Positions 37,752-46,837 of a stretch of 64,000 nucleotides of DNA are shown here, piece by piece. The stretch lies in NCBI GenBank assembly GCA_027482185.1, contig JAIXWF010000012.1, forward strand, positions 290,025 through 354,024, in the 5' to 3' direction. The DNA comes from Opitutaceae bacterium (GTDB lineage: Bacteria > Verrucomicrobiota > Verrucomicrobiia > Opitutales > Opitutaceae). Numbering within the stretch: position 1 is the stretch's first letter; the number at the start of each line of letters is the position of its first letter. The position numbers and the translations under genes are program-made. The notes beneath the pieces are model-generated. The model saw only the letters and a list, made by a program, of their open reading frames with translations, did no database searches and had not been told where the DNA came from.

Positions 37752-37877
37752 TTAACCTTGGCGAGCCTTGTAGCGCGGCTCGACCTTGTTGATCACGTAA
37801 ATCTTGCCCTTGCGGCGGACCACCTGGCACGCCGGGTGACGCTTCTTGGCCGACTTGATGGAGGAAACGACTTTCAT
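37752..37877 (-). CDS. rpmJ: 50S ribosomal protein L36 (YkgO-like, Cys-poor form)
   Basis: [42 protein letters not shown]-terminal part of ORF 37752..37991. Confidence 0.92.
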   Translation of the reverse strand: MKVVSSIKSAKKRHPACQVVRRKGKIYVINKVEPRYKARQG

Positions 37878-38047
37878 AAAAGGCGTCAAAGCATCGCTCG
37901 GCCTCGCCCCTGTCAACGGAATTTCTCCGCGATTCCTCCGCGTCGTTTGCCGCGGGAGATTTTCGGGCGGCGGAGCGACGGTTTTCGGCAATCTCGAAGC
38001 TGCGCTTGCGGCCCGCCGGACCGTGCCTCATTGACCACCCTTCGCCC

Positions 38048-38830
38048 ATGGCCACCACTGTCTTTACCATCGCCAACCAGAAGGGTGGCGTCGGCAAAAC
38101 CACCACCGCCGTCAACCTCGCCGCCGCCTTGGCCGAGAAGAAGATCCACACGTTGCTGATCGATCTCGACCCCCAGGCCAACGCCACGAGCGCCGTCGGC
38201 GTGGAGAAGCAGGCCGGCCGCAGCCTCTACGGCCCGCTCCGCGGCGAAGGCAGCGCTTTCGAGATGATTGTGCCCACGGCCTACGAGCACCTCGCCTTGA
38301 TCCCGAGCGAGGAAGACCTCGCCGCCGCCGAGATCGAACTGGCCCAGACGGAAAACTACCTCGCCCGCCTCCGCACCGTCCTCGACCCGGTCCGCCGTTC
38401 CAACGGCTACCGCGCCATCATCATCGATTGCCCGCCCGCCCTCGGCATGCTCTCGATGAACAGCCTCGCCTTTGCCGACCACCTGCTGATCACGCTGCAG
38501 TGCGAGTACCTCGCCCTCGAGGGCCTCGGCCAGATCCTGCGCAACCTCGAGCGCCTCAAGGAGGCCCACGTGAACGACAACCTTCAACTCGGCGGCGTCA
38601 TCATGACGATGTTCGATTCCCGCATCAATCTGGCCAAGCAGGTCGTCGACGAGGTAAAGCAGCACCTGCCCGACAAGGTTTTCAAATCGGTCATTCCGCG
38701 CACGGTCCGCCTGAGCGAAGCCCCGAGCTTCGGCAAACCCATCCTCGCCTACGATCCCAACGGCCCCGGCTCCGTCGCCTACCGCGCCCTCGCCGCCGAG
38801 GTGATCGAACGCTTCGGCCTCAAGGCCTGA
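38048..38830 (+). CDS. parA: ParA family ATPase
   Basis: MATTVFTIANQKGGVGKTTTAVNLAAALA deviant Walker A; LLIDLDPQANATSAVG. Confidence 0.93.
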   Translation: MATTVFTIANQKGGVGKTTTAVNLAAALAEKKIHTLLIDLDPQANATSAVGVEKQAGRSLYGPLRGEGSAFEMIVPTAYEHLALIPSEEDLAAAEIELAQTENYLARLRTVLDPVRRSNGYRAIIIDCPPALGMLSMNSLAFADHLLITLQCEYLALEGLGQILRNLERLKEAHVNDNLQLGGVIMTMFDSRINLAKQVVDEVKQHLPDKVFKSVIPRTVRLSEAPSFGKPILAYDPNGPGSVAYRALAAEVIERFGLKA

Positions 38831-38859
38831 GCCCGCCGGCCGCGCGCCGCTTCCGGACG

Positions 38860-39669
38860 ATGTTTCCCGCCCTCGAAAAATACCGCCAGGCCTTCCTCGT
38901 CGGTCTCCAGAGCAATCTGGTCTATCGTTGGAACTTCGCCATCCGCGGGTTCTTCTCCCTCTTCCATCTCGCGGTCGTTTTCATTCTGTGGGGCGCGGCG
39001 TTCGAGGGCGCGGGCAACATCGGCGGCTTCGACCTGCGGCAGACGCTCACCTACTTCATCACGATCCTCGCGCTGCAGTTTCTCGTCAGCGCGTTCAACG
39101 AGGACTACCAGATCAGCGAGGAAATCCGCAACGGCCTGATCAACCAGTTCCTCCTCAAGCCGATCAACTACTTCGCCTACCGCTTCAGCATCTTCGTCGC
39201 GGCGCGGCTCGTCTCGGGTTCGCTCATTTTGATCCCGTTGCTCGTCGCCCTGCCCGTCATCGGCGAATACCTCACCTTCCCGCTCGAGCCCTGGCGCCTC
39301 GCCGTCGGCCTGCCCGCGGTGCTGCTGTCGGCGTTGATCCAGTTCTGCATCGCCTACTGCTTCGGCATGCTGACGTTCTGGTTTCTCGAGATCCAGGGCT
39401 TCGTCATCCTCTCCCTCGCGATCGAGGCCGTGCTCGGCGGCCAGATCTTCCCGCTCGACCTGATGTCGCCCGACGTGTTCGCGGCCTCGATGCTCCTGCC
39501 GTATCCGTACCAAATGTACTTCCCGGCCGCCATCTTCACGGGCCGCTTCGGCTTCGAGGAATCGCTCTGGTGCCTCGGTATCCAGGCCTGCTGGGTCGGC
39601 ATTCTTCTCACCGTCGGCCACGGCCTCTGGCTCCGCGGCCTGCGCCGCCACACGGCGGTGGGAGGCTGA
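38860..39669 (+). CDS. ABC-2 type transporter permease (DUF990-like)
   Basis: Six-TM; YRWNFAIRGFFSLFHLAVVFILWGAAFEG; NGLINQFLLKPINYFAYR. Confidence 0.85.
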   Translation: MFPALEKYRQAFLVGLQSNLVYRWNFAIRGFFSLFHLAVVFILWGAAFEGAGNIGGFDLRQTLTYFITILALQFLVSAFNEDYQISEEIRNGLINQFLLKPINYFAYRFSIFVAARLVSGSLILIPLLVALPVIGEYLTFPLEPWRLAVGLPAVLLSALIQFCIAYCFGMLTFWFLEIQGFVILSLAIEAVLGGQIFPLDLMSPDVFAASMLLPYPYQMYFPAAIFTGRFGFEESLWCLGIQACWVGILLTVGHGLWLRGLRRHTAVGG

Positions 39670-39673
39670 ATGG

Positions 39674-39781
39674 ATAATTGCGAAATGCGGATTGCGGAAT
39701 GCGGATTGACCGACCGACCGACCAACTACGCCTTTCCGAATTAGCGCCTTTCCCAATCCGCAATTCGCAATCCGCAATTCG
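39674..39781. repeat. heptad repeat family B, inverted, between two permease genes
   Basis: ATAATTG CGAAATG CGGATTG CGGAATG CGGATTG ... CAATCCG CAATTCG CAATCCG CAATTCG. Confidence 0.93.
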
Positions 39782-39785
39782 ACCG

Positions 39786-40583
39786 ATGCTTTACTACCTC
39801 CGGATCTGGCTCGCGAGCGCGCGGTACTCGGTGACGCGGACGCTGATGTTCCGCGGCGACTTCATCGTCTGGTCGCTGGTCGAGCTCTTCTGGATGACGG
39901 TCAACCTGCTCCTCGTCTCCGTCATCTACCGGCACACCGATTCCATCGCCGGCTGGAACCAATACGAGATGATGCTCCTCGTCGGCACCTCGATGCTCAT
40001 CCAGCGCTTCCTGATGGGCTTCTTCTGGAGCAGCATTTTCGAGATGGGCCGCAACGTCCGCACCGGCAACTTCGACTTCTTTTTGGCCCAGCCCGGCAAC
40101 GTCATGTTCATGGCCACGACGCGGAAGCTCGACCCCGACGGCCTCGTCAACGCCGTGATCGCCGTCGGCGTCATCGTCTACGCCGCCGGCAAGCTCAACC
40201 TGCAGCCCGGCGTTTCCGACATCCTCCTCTACGCCGCGATGGTCGGCTGCGGCCTCGTCATCCACTACAGCGTGCTCGTGATCTCGATCTCGCTCGTGTT
40301 CTGGCTGACGAGCGCGCAGGGCGTCGAGGGCACGTACTTCACGCTGACGGAATTCTCCCGCCTGCCCCGCGAGGCCTTCAAAGGGGTCGTCAGCCAGATG
40401 CTGTTCGTCTGGCTGCTGCCCGTCGTCGTGGTGAGCAACGCCCCGGCCCGCGTGCTGATCGGGCGCTTCGGCGAGGACTGGCACTGGGTCGCCGGCCCCT
40501 TCCTCTTCGCCGCGCTGTGGTTCGCCCTCGCGGTCTTCGTTTTCCACCGCGGGCTGCGCCGCTATTCGAGCGCCAGTTCATGA
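39786..40583 (+). CDS. ABC-2 type transporter permease
   Basis: Six-TM; MFRGDFIVWSLVELFWMTVNLLLVSVIYRH; VRTGNFDFFLAQPGNVMFM; ATGA overlap with rnc. Confidence 0.85.
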   Translation: MLYYLRIWLASARYSVTRTLMFRGDFIVWSLVELFWMTVNLLLVSVIYRHTDSIAGWNQYEMMLLVGTSMLIQRFLMGFFWSSIFEMGRNVRTGNFDFFLAQPGNVMFMATTRKLDPDGLVNAVIAVGVIVYAAGKLNLQPGVSDILLYAAMVGCGLVIHYSVLVISISLVFWLTSAQGVEGTYFTLTEFSRLPREAFKGVVSQMLFVWLLPVVVVSNAPARVLIGRFGEDWHWVAGPFLFAALWFALAVFVFHRGLRRYSSASS

Positions 40584-41293
40584 ACGCCGACCTCGCCGCC
40601 CTTGAAGCCCGGCTCGGTCACCGCTTCGGCGACCGCACGCTGCTGCAGCGCGCCCTCACCCATCCGTCGATTCTGTCCGACCGCCCCGACATCGGCGAAA
40701 CGAACCAGCGGCTCGAGTTCCTCGGCGACGCCGTGCTCCAGCTCGTGCTCACGGAAACGCTCTTCACCCTGTACCCGGCCGAACGCGAAGGCGTGCTGAG
40801 CAAACGCCGCGCCGCGCTCGCCAACGGTGCCTGCCTCGCGGGCCTCGCGCGGCAAATCGGGATCGATGCCGCGTTGCTCCTCGGCACCAGCGAGGAATCC
40901 ACCGGCGGGCGGCAGCGCTCCGCCGCCCTCGAGGACGCGTTCGAGGCCGTGCTCGGTGCGGTCTACCTCGACGCCGGCCTCGCGGCCGTCACCGCCGTCG
41001 TGCTCGGCCTCTACGGTCCGTTGCCCGAGCGCCTCGCCGCCGTCGAAGATTTGGAGAATCCGAAAGGCCGGCTCCAGGAACTGGTCCAACCGCGCCACGG
41101 CAACCAGGCCCTGCGCTACGACGTGCTCCAGTTCACCGGCGAGGACCACGCCCGCGAATACGAGGTCGCCGTCTCGCTGCTCGGCCGCCGCCTCGGCACC
41201 GGCAAAGGTTCCTCCAAGAAGAGCGCCGAGGAAGCCGCCGCGCGCGCCGGTCTTGCGACCCTGCGCGCCGAGGAAGCCGGACCGGCCGCCTGA
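40580..41293 (+). CDS. rnc: ribonuclease III
   Basis: NQRLEFLGDAVLQLVLTE signature; ALEDAFEAVLGAVYLD; dsRBD GKGSSKKSAEEAAARAGL. Confidence 0.96.
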   Translation: MNADLAALEARLGHRFGDRTLLQRALTHPSILSDRPDIGETNQRLEFLGDAVLQLVLTETLFTLYPAEREGVLSKRRAALANGACLAGLARQIGIDAALLLGTSEESTGGRQRSAALEDAFEAVLGAVYLDAGLAAVTAVVLGLYGPLPERLAAVEDLENPKGRLQELVQPRHGNQALRYDVLQFTGEDHAREYEVAVSLLGRRLGTGKGSSKKSAEEAAARAGLATLRAEEAGPAA

Positions 41294-41361
41294 GCCGCCG
41301 CCCGAGGTTCCCGCCGCGGAGCTTGTGCGCCGCCGGCCGCGGCCTACGTTTCCCGCCCCGC

Positions 41362-44300
41362 ATGTCCGCCGCCGCCACGTTGCCCCGCCGCAAACTCACC
41401 GGCGTCTGCCCGCCCGCCCGCGGCGCCGTCATCGCGGAACTCTGCCGCGCGCACCCGGCGCCGGTCTGGCTCGTCGTCGCCGAGAACCTGCGCACCGCCG
41501 AACACCTCGCGGACGACATCGCTTTCTTCCAGGCCGACGGCGCCGCGCGCAAGGTGCAGACCTTGGTCTTTCCGGAATCGATGCCCGACACGCGCGACAT
41601 GCGCGAAGCCTTCGCCGCGTCGAGCGACCGGCTCACCGTGCTCTCGCGCCTGCGCGCGATCCGCGGCCTGCGCAGCACGCCCGACACCGTCGTCGTCGTC
41701 GCGACGCCCGCCGCGCTGCTGCAGCCCGTGCCCGCCCTCGAGGAATTTGCCACCCGCGAGCTCACGTTGACGCGCGGGCAGACGCATCCGTTCCAGGAGC
41801 TGCTCGGGCAATTGCAGAAACTGGATTACGACTCCGAAGCCGTGTGCGAGGCACCCGGCCACTACGCCGTGCGCGGCGGCATCATCGATGTCTACCCGGT
41901 CACGGCCAACCAGCCCTACCGGCTCGATTTCTTCGGCGACGAACTCGAGTCGATCCGCGAATTCGATCCCGTCACCCAGCGCTCCGGCGCCGCCGTCGAA
42001 TCGATCAGCCTCTCCGCCACACCGCGGGTGAAACTCGATCCTTCGAAGACCGGCATTGCCGACTATCTTTCCGCCGGCACGCACCTCGTCTTCGTCGAGC
42101 CCGCCGCGCTCGAGGCGGAGTTCAGCCTCTTCGCCCGCGAGGGCACCGACGGGCTCAATCCCCTGCTCGACCGCTGCGCCGCCGCCTTCGCCGTCGCCGA
42201 CATCGACGAGGCCAGCGGACTTTTCGACGGCGTCGCCGAGGAAACGACCTGGGACACCGAGAGCCTCTCGCACCACCGGCGCTATCCCGACGACGCGCTC
42301 GTCGCCCAGGAGCGCCTCGTCGTCGAGGAGGAGGCGCGGCACGAATTCCTCCGGCGAGTCGCGGCCTGGCGGAAAGCCGGCTACGCGGTGATGTTCGTCG
42401 CAGCGAAAGAGGGCGAGGAGCAGCGCGCCCAGGAAATCCTCGCCGCCGATCCCGCGCTCAAGGGCGTGAAACCGCAGTGGCGCCGCGGCTCGCTCAACGA
42501 GGGCTTCCGCGTCACCGCGCGCGAGGGAGCCCGCCTCGGGCCGCACGCCGGCCTTGTCGTCGTCACGGAAACGGAAATCTTCGGCCGCCAGCGCCAGCGC
42601 CGCCCGGCGCTCAACCAACGCGCCACCGCCCAGCGCGCGCAGGTCGACCAGCTCCTCGATTTTTCGGAATTGGTGGAAGGGGATTTCGTCGTCCACCTGC
42701 AGCACGGCATCGCGCTTTACCGCGGTCTCACCCGGCTGGATACGGCCCAGGGCATCAAGGAGGTCATCTCCCTCGAGTTCGACGACCATGTGACTCTGCA
42801 CGTGCCGCTCCAGGAATCGCACCTGATCAGCCGCTACGTGGGCCTGAGCAAGGCCAAGCCCCAGCTCGGACGCATCGGCTCCGGCCGTTGGGAAAAAGCC
42901 CGCCAGGCCGCGGAGCGCGCCACGATCGACCTCGCGGCGGAATTGCTCCGCATCCACGCCGCGCGCGAGGCCCAGCCCGGCCACGCCTTCCCGCCGGACA
43001 ATACTTGGCAGAAGGAGTTCGAGGCGTCGTTCGCGTTCACCGAGACCCGCGACCAGCTCAAGGCCATCGAGGAAACGAAGGCCGACATGGAACGCACGCG
43101 GCCGATGGATCGCCTGATCTGCGGCGACGTCGGCTTCGGCAAGACCGAGGTCGCGATCCGCGCCGCGTTCAAGGCCGTGCAGGGCGGCCGCCAGGTCGCG
43201 GTCCTCGTGCCGACGACGGTGCTGGCGCAACAGCATCTGAACACGTTCCGCGAACGCATGGCCGGCTACCCGATCGCGATCGAGATGCTGAGTCGTTTCC
43301 GCAGCCGCGGCGAACTGGCCAAGATCACCGCCGCAACCAACGCCGGCCAGGTCGACATCCTCATCGGCACGCACCGGCTGCTGCAGCGCGACGTCGTCTT
43401 CAAGGACCTCGGCCTCGTGATCATCGACGAAGAGCAGCGCTTCGGCGTGAAGCACAAGGAAGTGTTCAAGACGATGCGCGCCACGGTCGACGTACTCTCG
43501 ATGAGCGCGACGCCGATCCCGCGCACGCTCTACATGGCGCTCACGGGCGCCCGCGACCTCAGCGTGATCGAGACGGCGCCGACCAACCGCCACCCGATCC
43601 AGACCATCGTCAAAACCTACGACGAAAAAATCGTCGTCGACGCGATCCGCCACGAGCGCCGCCGCGGCGGCCAGGTTTTCTACCTGCACAACCGCGTCCA
43701 GACCATCGACCTCGTCGCCGCGCGGCTCCGCGAGCTCATGCCCGAGCTCAGCGTCGGCGTGGGCCACGGCCAGATGGACGCGGACGAACTCGAGGAAGTG
43801 ATGACGGAGTTCGTGGCGGGCCGGTACCACGTGCTCGTTTCCACGACGATCATCGAGAGCGGCCTCGATATCCCGAACAGCAATACGATCATCATCGAGG
43901 GCGCGGACCGTTTCGGACTCTCGCAACTGTACCAGCTGCGCGGCCGCGTGGGCCGATTCAAGCACCAGGCCTACGCCTACCTGCTCCTGCACCGGCACAC
44001 CAAGCTCCTCGAAGTCGCCCGCCAGCGCCTGACAGCCATGCGGCAGCACAACCAATTGGGCGCGGGCTTCCGCATCGCGATGCGCGATCTCGAACTGCGC
44101 GGCGCCGGCAACCTTCTCGGCGCCGAGCAAAGCGGCCACATCGTCGGCGTCGGCTTCGAGCTCTACTGCCAATTGCTCCGCCAGTCCGTCGCCCGCCTGA
44201 AGGGCGAGAAATCCGCCGCGGCCATCCGCGCGAGCGTGAAACTGGATTTCGTGTTCGTGGGCGACGGCGTCATGCCCGGCGGCGGCGCGACCGACGCCTC

Positions 44301-44742
44301 CCGCGGCCGCCATGTCGACGGCTACAAGGCGATCAAAGATGCGGAGGACGAACACATTGTCGAAGTCCCGAAGATCCAGGCCCGCATCCCCTCGGCCTAC
44401 CTGGCCGAGACCCGCCTGCGGATCGATTTCTACCGCAAATTGGCCCTGGCGGATGCGTTGCCCGCCCTGAAACAGATCGAATCGGACCTGCGGGACCGTT
44501 TCGGCCGCTTCGGCGACGAGATCAAAGCCCTCCTTCTGATCACCGAGATCCGGATCCGCGCGGAACAAAAGGGCATCGTCTCCGTCGAAACCGACCTGAG
44601 CCGCCTGAAGTGCCTGCGCCACAGTGGTCGTCGCGACGATTGGGTGCAGGTCGGCACGCGGTTTCCAAGGTTGACCGCCCCCAAGCCCCTCCTACGTTTG
44701 AGGGAAATTATCTCGTTTCTGAACAATTTGCCGAACCCATGA
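41362..44742 (+). CDS. mfd: transcription-repair coupling factor
   Basis: 1126 aa; GDVGFGKTEVAIRAAFKAV, IIDEEQRFGVKHKE, RGRVGRFKHQAYAYLL. Confidence 0.96.
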   Translation: MSAAATLPRRKLTGVCPPARGAVIAELCRAHPAPVWLVVAENLRTAEHLADDIAFFQADGAARKVQTLVFPESMPDTRDMREAFAASSDRLTVLSRLRAIRGLRSTPDTVVVVATPAALLQPVPALEEFATRELTLTRGQTHPFQELLGQLQKLDYDSEAVCEAPGHYAVRGGIIDVYPVTANQPYRLDFFGDELESIREFDPVTQRSGAAVESISLSATPRVKLDPSKTGIADYLSAGTHLVFVEPAALEAEFSLFAREGTDGLNPLLDRCAAAFAVADIDEASGLFDGVAEETTWDTESLSHHRRYPDDALVAQERLVVEEEARHEFLRRVAAWRKAGYAVMFVAAKEGEEQRAQEILAADPALKGVKPQWRRGSLNEGFRVTAREGARLGPHAGLVVVTETEIFGRQRQRRPALNQRATAQRAQVDQLLDFSELVEGDFVVHLQHGIALYRGLTRLDTAQGIKEVISLEFDDHVTLHVPLQESHLISRYVGLSKAKPQLGRIGSGRWEKARQAAERATIDLAAELLRIHAAREAQPGHAFPPDNTWQKEFEASFAFTETRDQLKAIEETKADMERTRPMDRLICGDVGFGKTEVAIRAAFKAVQGGRQVAVLVPTTVLAQQHLNTFRERMAGYPIAIEMLSRFRSRGELAKITAATNAGQVDILIGTHRLLQRDVVFKDLGLVIIDEEQRFGVKHKEVFKTMRATVDVLSMSATPIPRTLYMALTGARDLSVIETAPTNRHPIQTIVKTYDEKIVVDAIRHERRRGGQVFYLHNRVQTIDLVAARLRELMPELSVGVGHGQMDADELEEVMTEFVAGRYHVLVSTTIIESGLDIPNSNTIIIEGADRFGLSQLYQLRGRVGRFKHQAYAYLLLHRHTKLLEVARQRLTAMRQHNQLGAGFRIAMRDLELRGAGNLLGAEQSGHIVGVGFELYCQLLRQSVARLKGEKSAAAIRASVKLDFVFVGDGVMPGGGATDASRGRHVDGYKAIKDAEDEHIVEVPKIQARIPSAYLAETRLRIDFYRKLALADALPALKQIESDLRDRFGRFGDEIKALLLITEIRIRAEQKGIVSVETDLSRLKCLRHSGRRDDWVQVGTRFPRLTAPKPLLRLREIISFLNNLPNP

Positions 44743-45755
44743 CGCTCCGCCGCCGCCTCGTTACCCTGCTGCTTGGTGCCGCGTCCGCCGTCTCCGCTTT
44801 TGGCCAAGCCGCCCCCGCCCCGGCCGAAAAGGCCATCGCCAGCGACCTGAACCTGCGTTTCGCCAACGGCATCGTGGCCGTCGCCGAGGAAAAGATCATC
44901 ACCGTCGCCGACGTGATGCAGTACATCGGGCCCCTCCTGCCCCAGCTCCGCAACGAAGCGAAGAACGAGAAGGAATTCCAGGAACGACTCGAACAGCTGC
45001 AGGACAGCGCCATCCAGGACCTCATCGACCGCGTCCTGATCGTGAAGGAATTCCGCAAGGACGAGAAACGCCAGATCCCGCAGAGCTACGTCGACAACGC
45101 GATCGCCGACGAAATTGCCGAGCGCTTCGAGGGCGACCGTTCCAAGTTCCTCGCCTACCTCAAATCCAAGGGCCAGACGCAGCGCGATTACCGCCGCGAG
45201 ACGGAAGAAAACATCATCTTCCAGTACATGCAGGGCCAGCAGCGCAAATCGCAGAGCGTGATCAGCCCCGTCCGCATCGAGACGTTCTACAACGAGAACA
45301 AGGACCGTTTCTACGAGGAGGACAAAGTGTACCTCCGCCTCATCCACCTCACCCGCACCAACGGCGAGACCGACGAGCAGCTCAAGGCCCTCGCCAACCA
45401 GGTCCAGGCGCGCGTCAAGGCCGGCGAGAAATTCGAGGACATTGCCAAATCGGAAATCAACCGCGACATGCGCCGCACCAAGGGCGGCGACTGGGGTTGG
45501 CAGAAACGCTCCGACTTCCGCAAGGAATTCAGCGACGTCGCCTTCGCCCTGAAGAAGGGCGATGTCTCCGAGCCGATTCTGCTCCCCGAAGGTTGCTTCA
45601 TTCTCTTCGCCGAAGACCGCAAGTACGCCGGCATCCAGTCGATCGACGAAGTGCGCGACCAGATCGAGCGCATCCTCGTCCAGCAGATGGGCCGCGCGAG
45701 CCAGGAGCGTTGGCTCGAACGCCTCCGCCGCAACGGCTACATCAAGCACTACTGA
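44739..45755 (+). CDS. SurA/parvulin-like periplasmic peptidyl-prolyl isomerase
   Basis: Signal peptide; VRIETFYNENKDRFYEEDKVYLRLIHL; KGGDWGWQKRSDFRKEFSDVAFALKKGDVSEPI; ATGA overlap with mfd stop. Confidence 0.88.
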   Translation: MTLRRRLVTLLLGAASAVSAFGQAAPAPAEKAIASDLNLRFANGIVAVAEEKIITVADVMQYIGPLLPQLRNEAKNEKEFQERLEQLQDSAIQDLIDRVLIVKEFRKDEKRQIPQSYVDNAIADEIAERFEGDRSKFLAYLKSKGQTQRDYRRETEENIIFQYMQGQQRKSQSVISPVRIETFYNENKDRFYEEDKVYLRLIHLTRTNGETDEQLKALANQVQARVKAGEKFEDIAKSEINRDMRRTKGGDWGWQKRSDFRKEFSDVAFALKKGDVSEPILLPEGCFILFAEDRKYAGIQSIDEVRDQIERILVQQMGRASQERWLERLRRNGYIKHY

Positions 45756-45870
45756 GCGACGGCCGGCCCCGCCGGCGTTCGTCCATCCTTGAACGAATTC
45801 GTGCCGCCCGGCGCGAATTCGTCGTTTTCGGACCTTGGCAAACCCCGCCGCGGCCCCTGCCTCGGGCGGC

Positions 45871-46596
45871 ATGACGAACGCGGACGCCTATCCCCTGCCC
45901 AATCGCCTGCGTGAAACGGCCGTCGGCGAGCGGCCCCAGGAACGCCTCGAACGCTGCGGCCCCGAGGCCCTGAGCGACACGGAACTGCTCGCCCTCCTCC
46001 TGCGCAGCGGCACCCGCGGCCACGACGTGCTCACGGTGGCCGCCCGCCTCATCGGCGAGGCCGGTTCGCTCGCCGGCCTGATCGCCTGGCAACCGGCCGA
46101 CTTCCTTAGGCTCAAGGGCATCGGCAAAATCAAAGCCGGGCAATTGGTCGCCGTCATGGAGGTCGCCCGCCGCGTTCTCGGCCACCGGCCTGCCGAAGCG
46201 CCGCTGCTCGGCAGCCCCGATGCCATCCACGACTACGTGCGGCCCTTTGCGACCGGCCTCGAGGTCGAGAAATTCTGGGTGCTCTGCCTGAACCGGAAAA
46301 ACCGGCTGCTGAAGCATGTCGAGGTTTCGTCGGGCACCGCCACCGCCGCCCTCGCCCACCCGCGCGAGGTCTTCCGCACTGCGCTGCGCGAAGGGGCGAT
46401 CGCTTTGGTCTGCGTGCACAACCATCCGAGCGGCGACCCCGCGCCCAGCGCCGCCGATGTCCAAGCCACGCGCCAGCTCCGGGAGGCCGCCCGCGCCGTC
46501 GATATGGCGCTCATCGACCACGTGATCGTCGGCCGCCCCGCCGCCGACCCGACAGGCCGCGGCTACTACAGTTTCCGGCAGGCGGGGATGCTGTGA
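45871..46596 (+). CDS. radC: RadC family JAB-domain protein (alternative start 45835)
   Basis: RERPQERLERCGPEALSDTELLALLLRSG; VHNHPSGDPAPSAADV. Confidence 0.93.
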   Translation: MTNADAYPLPNRLRETAVGERPQERLERCGPEALSDTELLALLLRSGTRGHDVLTVAARLIGEAGSLAGLIAWQPADFLRLKGIGKIKAGQLVAVMEVARRVLGHRPAEAPLLGSPDAIHDYVRPFATGLEVEKFWVLCLNRKNRLLKHVEVSSGTATAALAHPREVFRTALREGAIALVCVHNHPSGDPAPSAADVQATRQLREAARAVDMALIDHVIVGRPAADPTGRGYYSFRQAGML

Positions 46597-46703
46597 GCGA
46601 AAAGGAAATCCCGTCGAACCAAGGACAGGACGGACAGGAAGGGAGGCGGCGGATGCACCGGACGAATTGCAGGAACGGCAACGAAACATTTCGCCGAAAG
46701 ACT

Positions 46704-46815
46704 GCTGACCGCTGAAAGCTGACTGCTGATCGCTGAAGGCCGATCGCTGACCGCTGAACGCTGATCGCTGCCGGCTCAACGCTTTGAGCTTACCGCTTTC
46801 AGCTTAAAGCTGCGC
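46704..46815. repeat. heptad repeat family D (GCTGATC), 16 in-phase units
   Basis: GCTGACC GCTGAAA GCTGACT GCTGATC GCTGAAG GCCGATC GCTGACC GCTGAAC GCTGATC GCTGCCG GCTCAAC GCTTTGA GCTTACC GCTTTCA GCTTAAA GCTGCGC. Confidence 0.95.
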
Positions 46816-46837
46816 GCCGCGCACGCGCCCCGCCCGC

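Noticed and set aside
5523-38830. parAB partition locus
   Set aside because: ParA and ParB-like genes are about 32 kb apart and I saw no parS-like site near either; not supportable as a parABS system
39708-39723. ACCG tetranucleotide run as a phase-variable microsatellite
   Set aside because: Only about four units, intergenic and part of the heptad element; no supporting evidence for phase variation
39678-39785. N-terminal extension MRNADCGMRIDRPTDQLRLSELAPFPIRNSQSAIRP of the second permease ORF
   Set aside because: Translation of the heptad repeat; the true start is MLYYLRIWLAS at 39786
41344-44622. 1092-aa minus ORF opposite mfd
   Set aside because: Shadow ORF; mfd frame unambiguous
46704-46815. 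CRISPR array
   Set aside because: Units are 7 nt with no spacers; not CRISPR architecture, and no cas genes in the window
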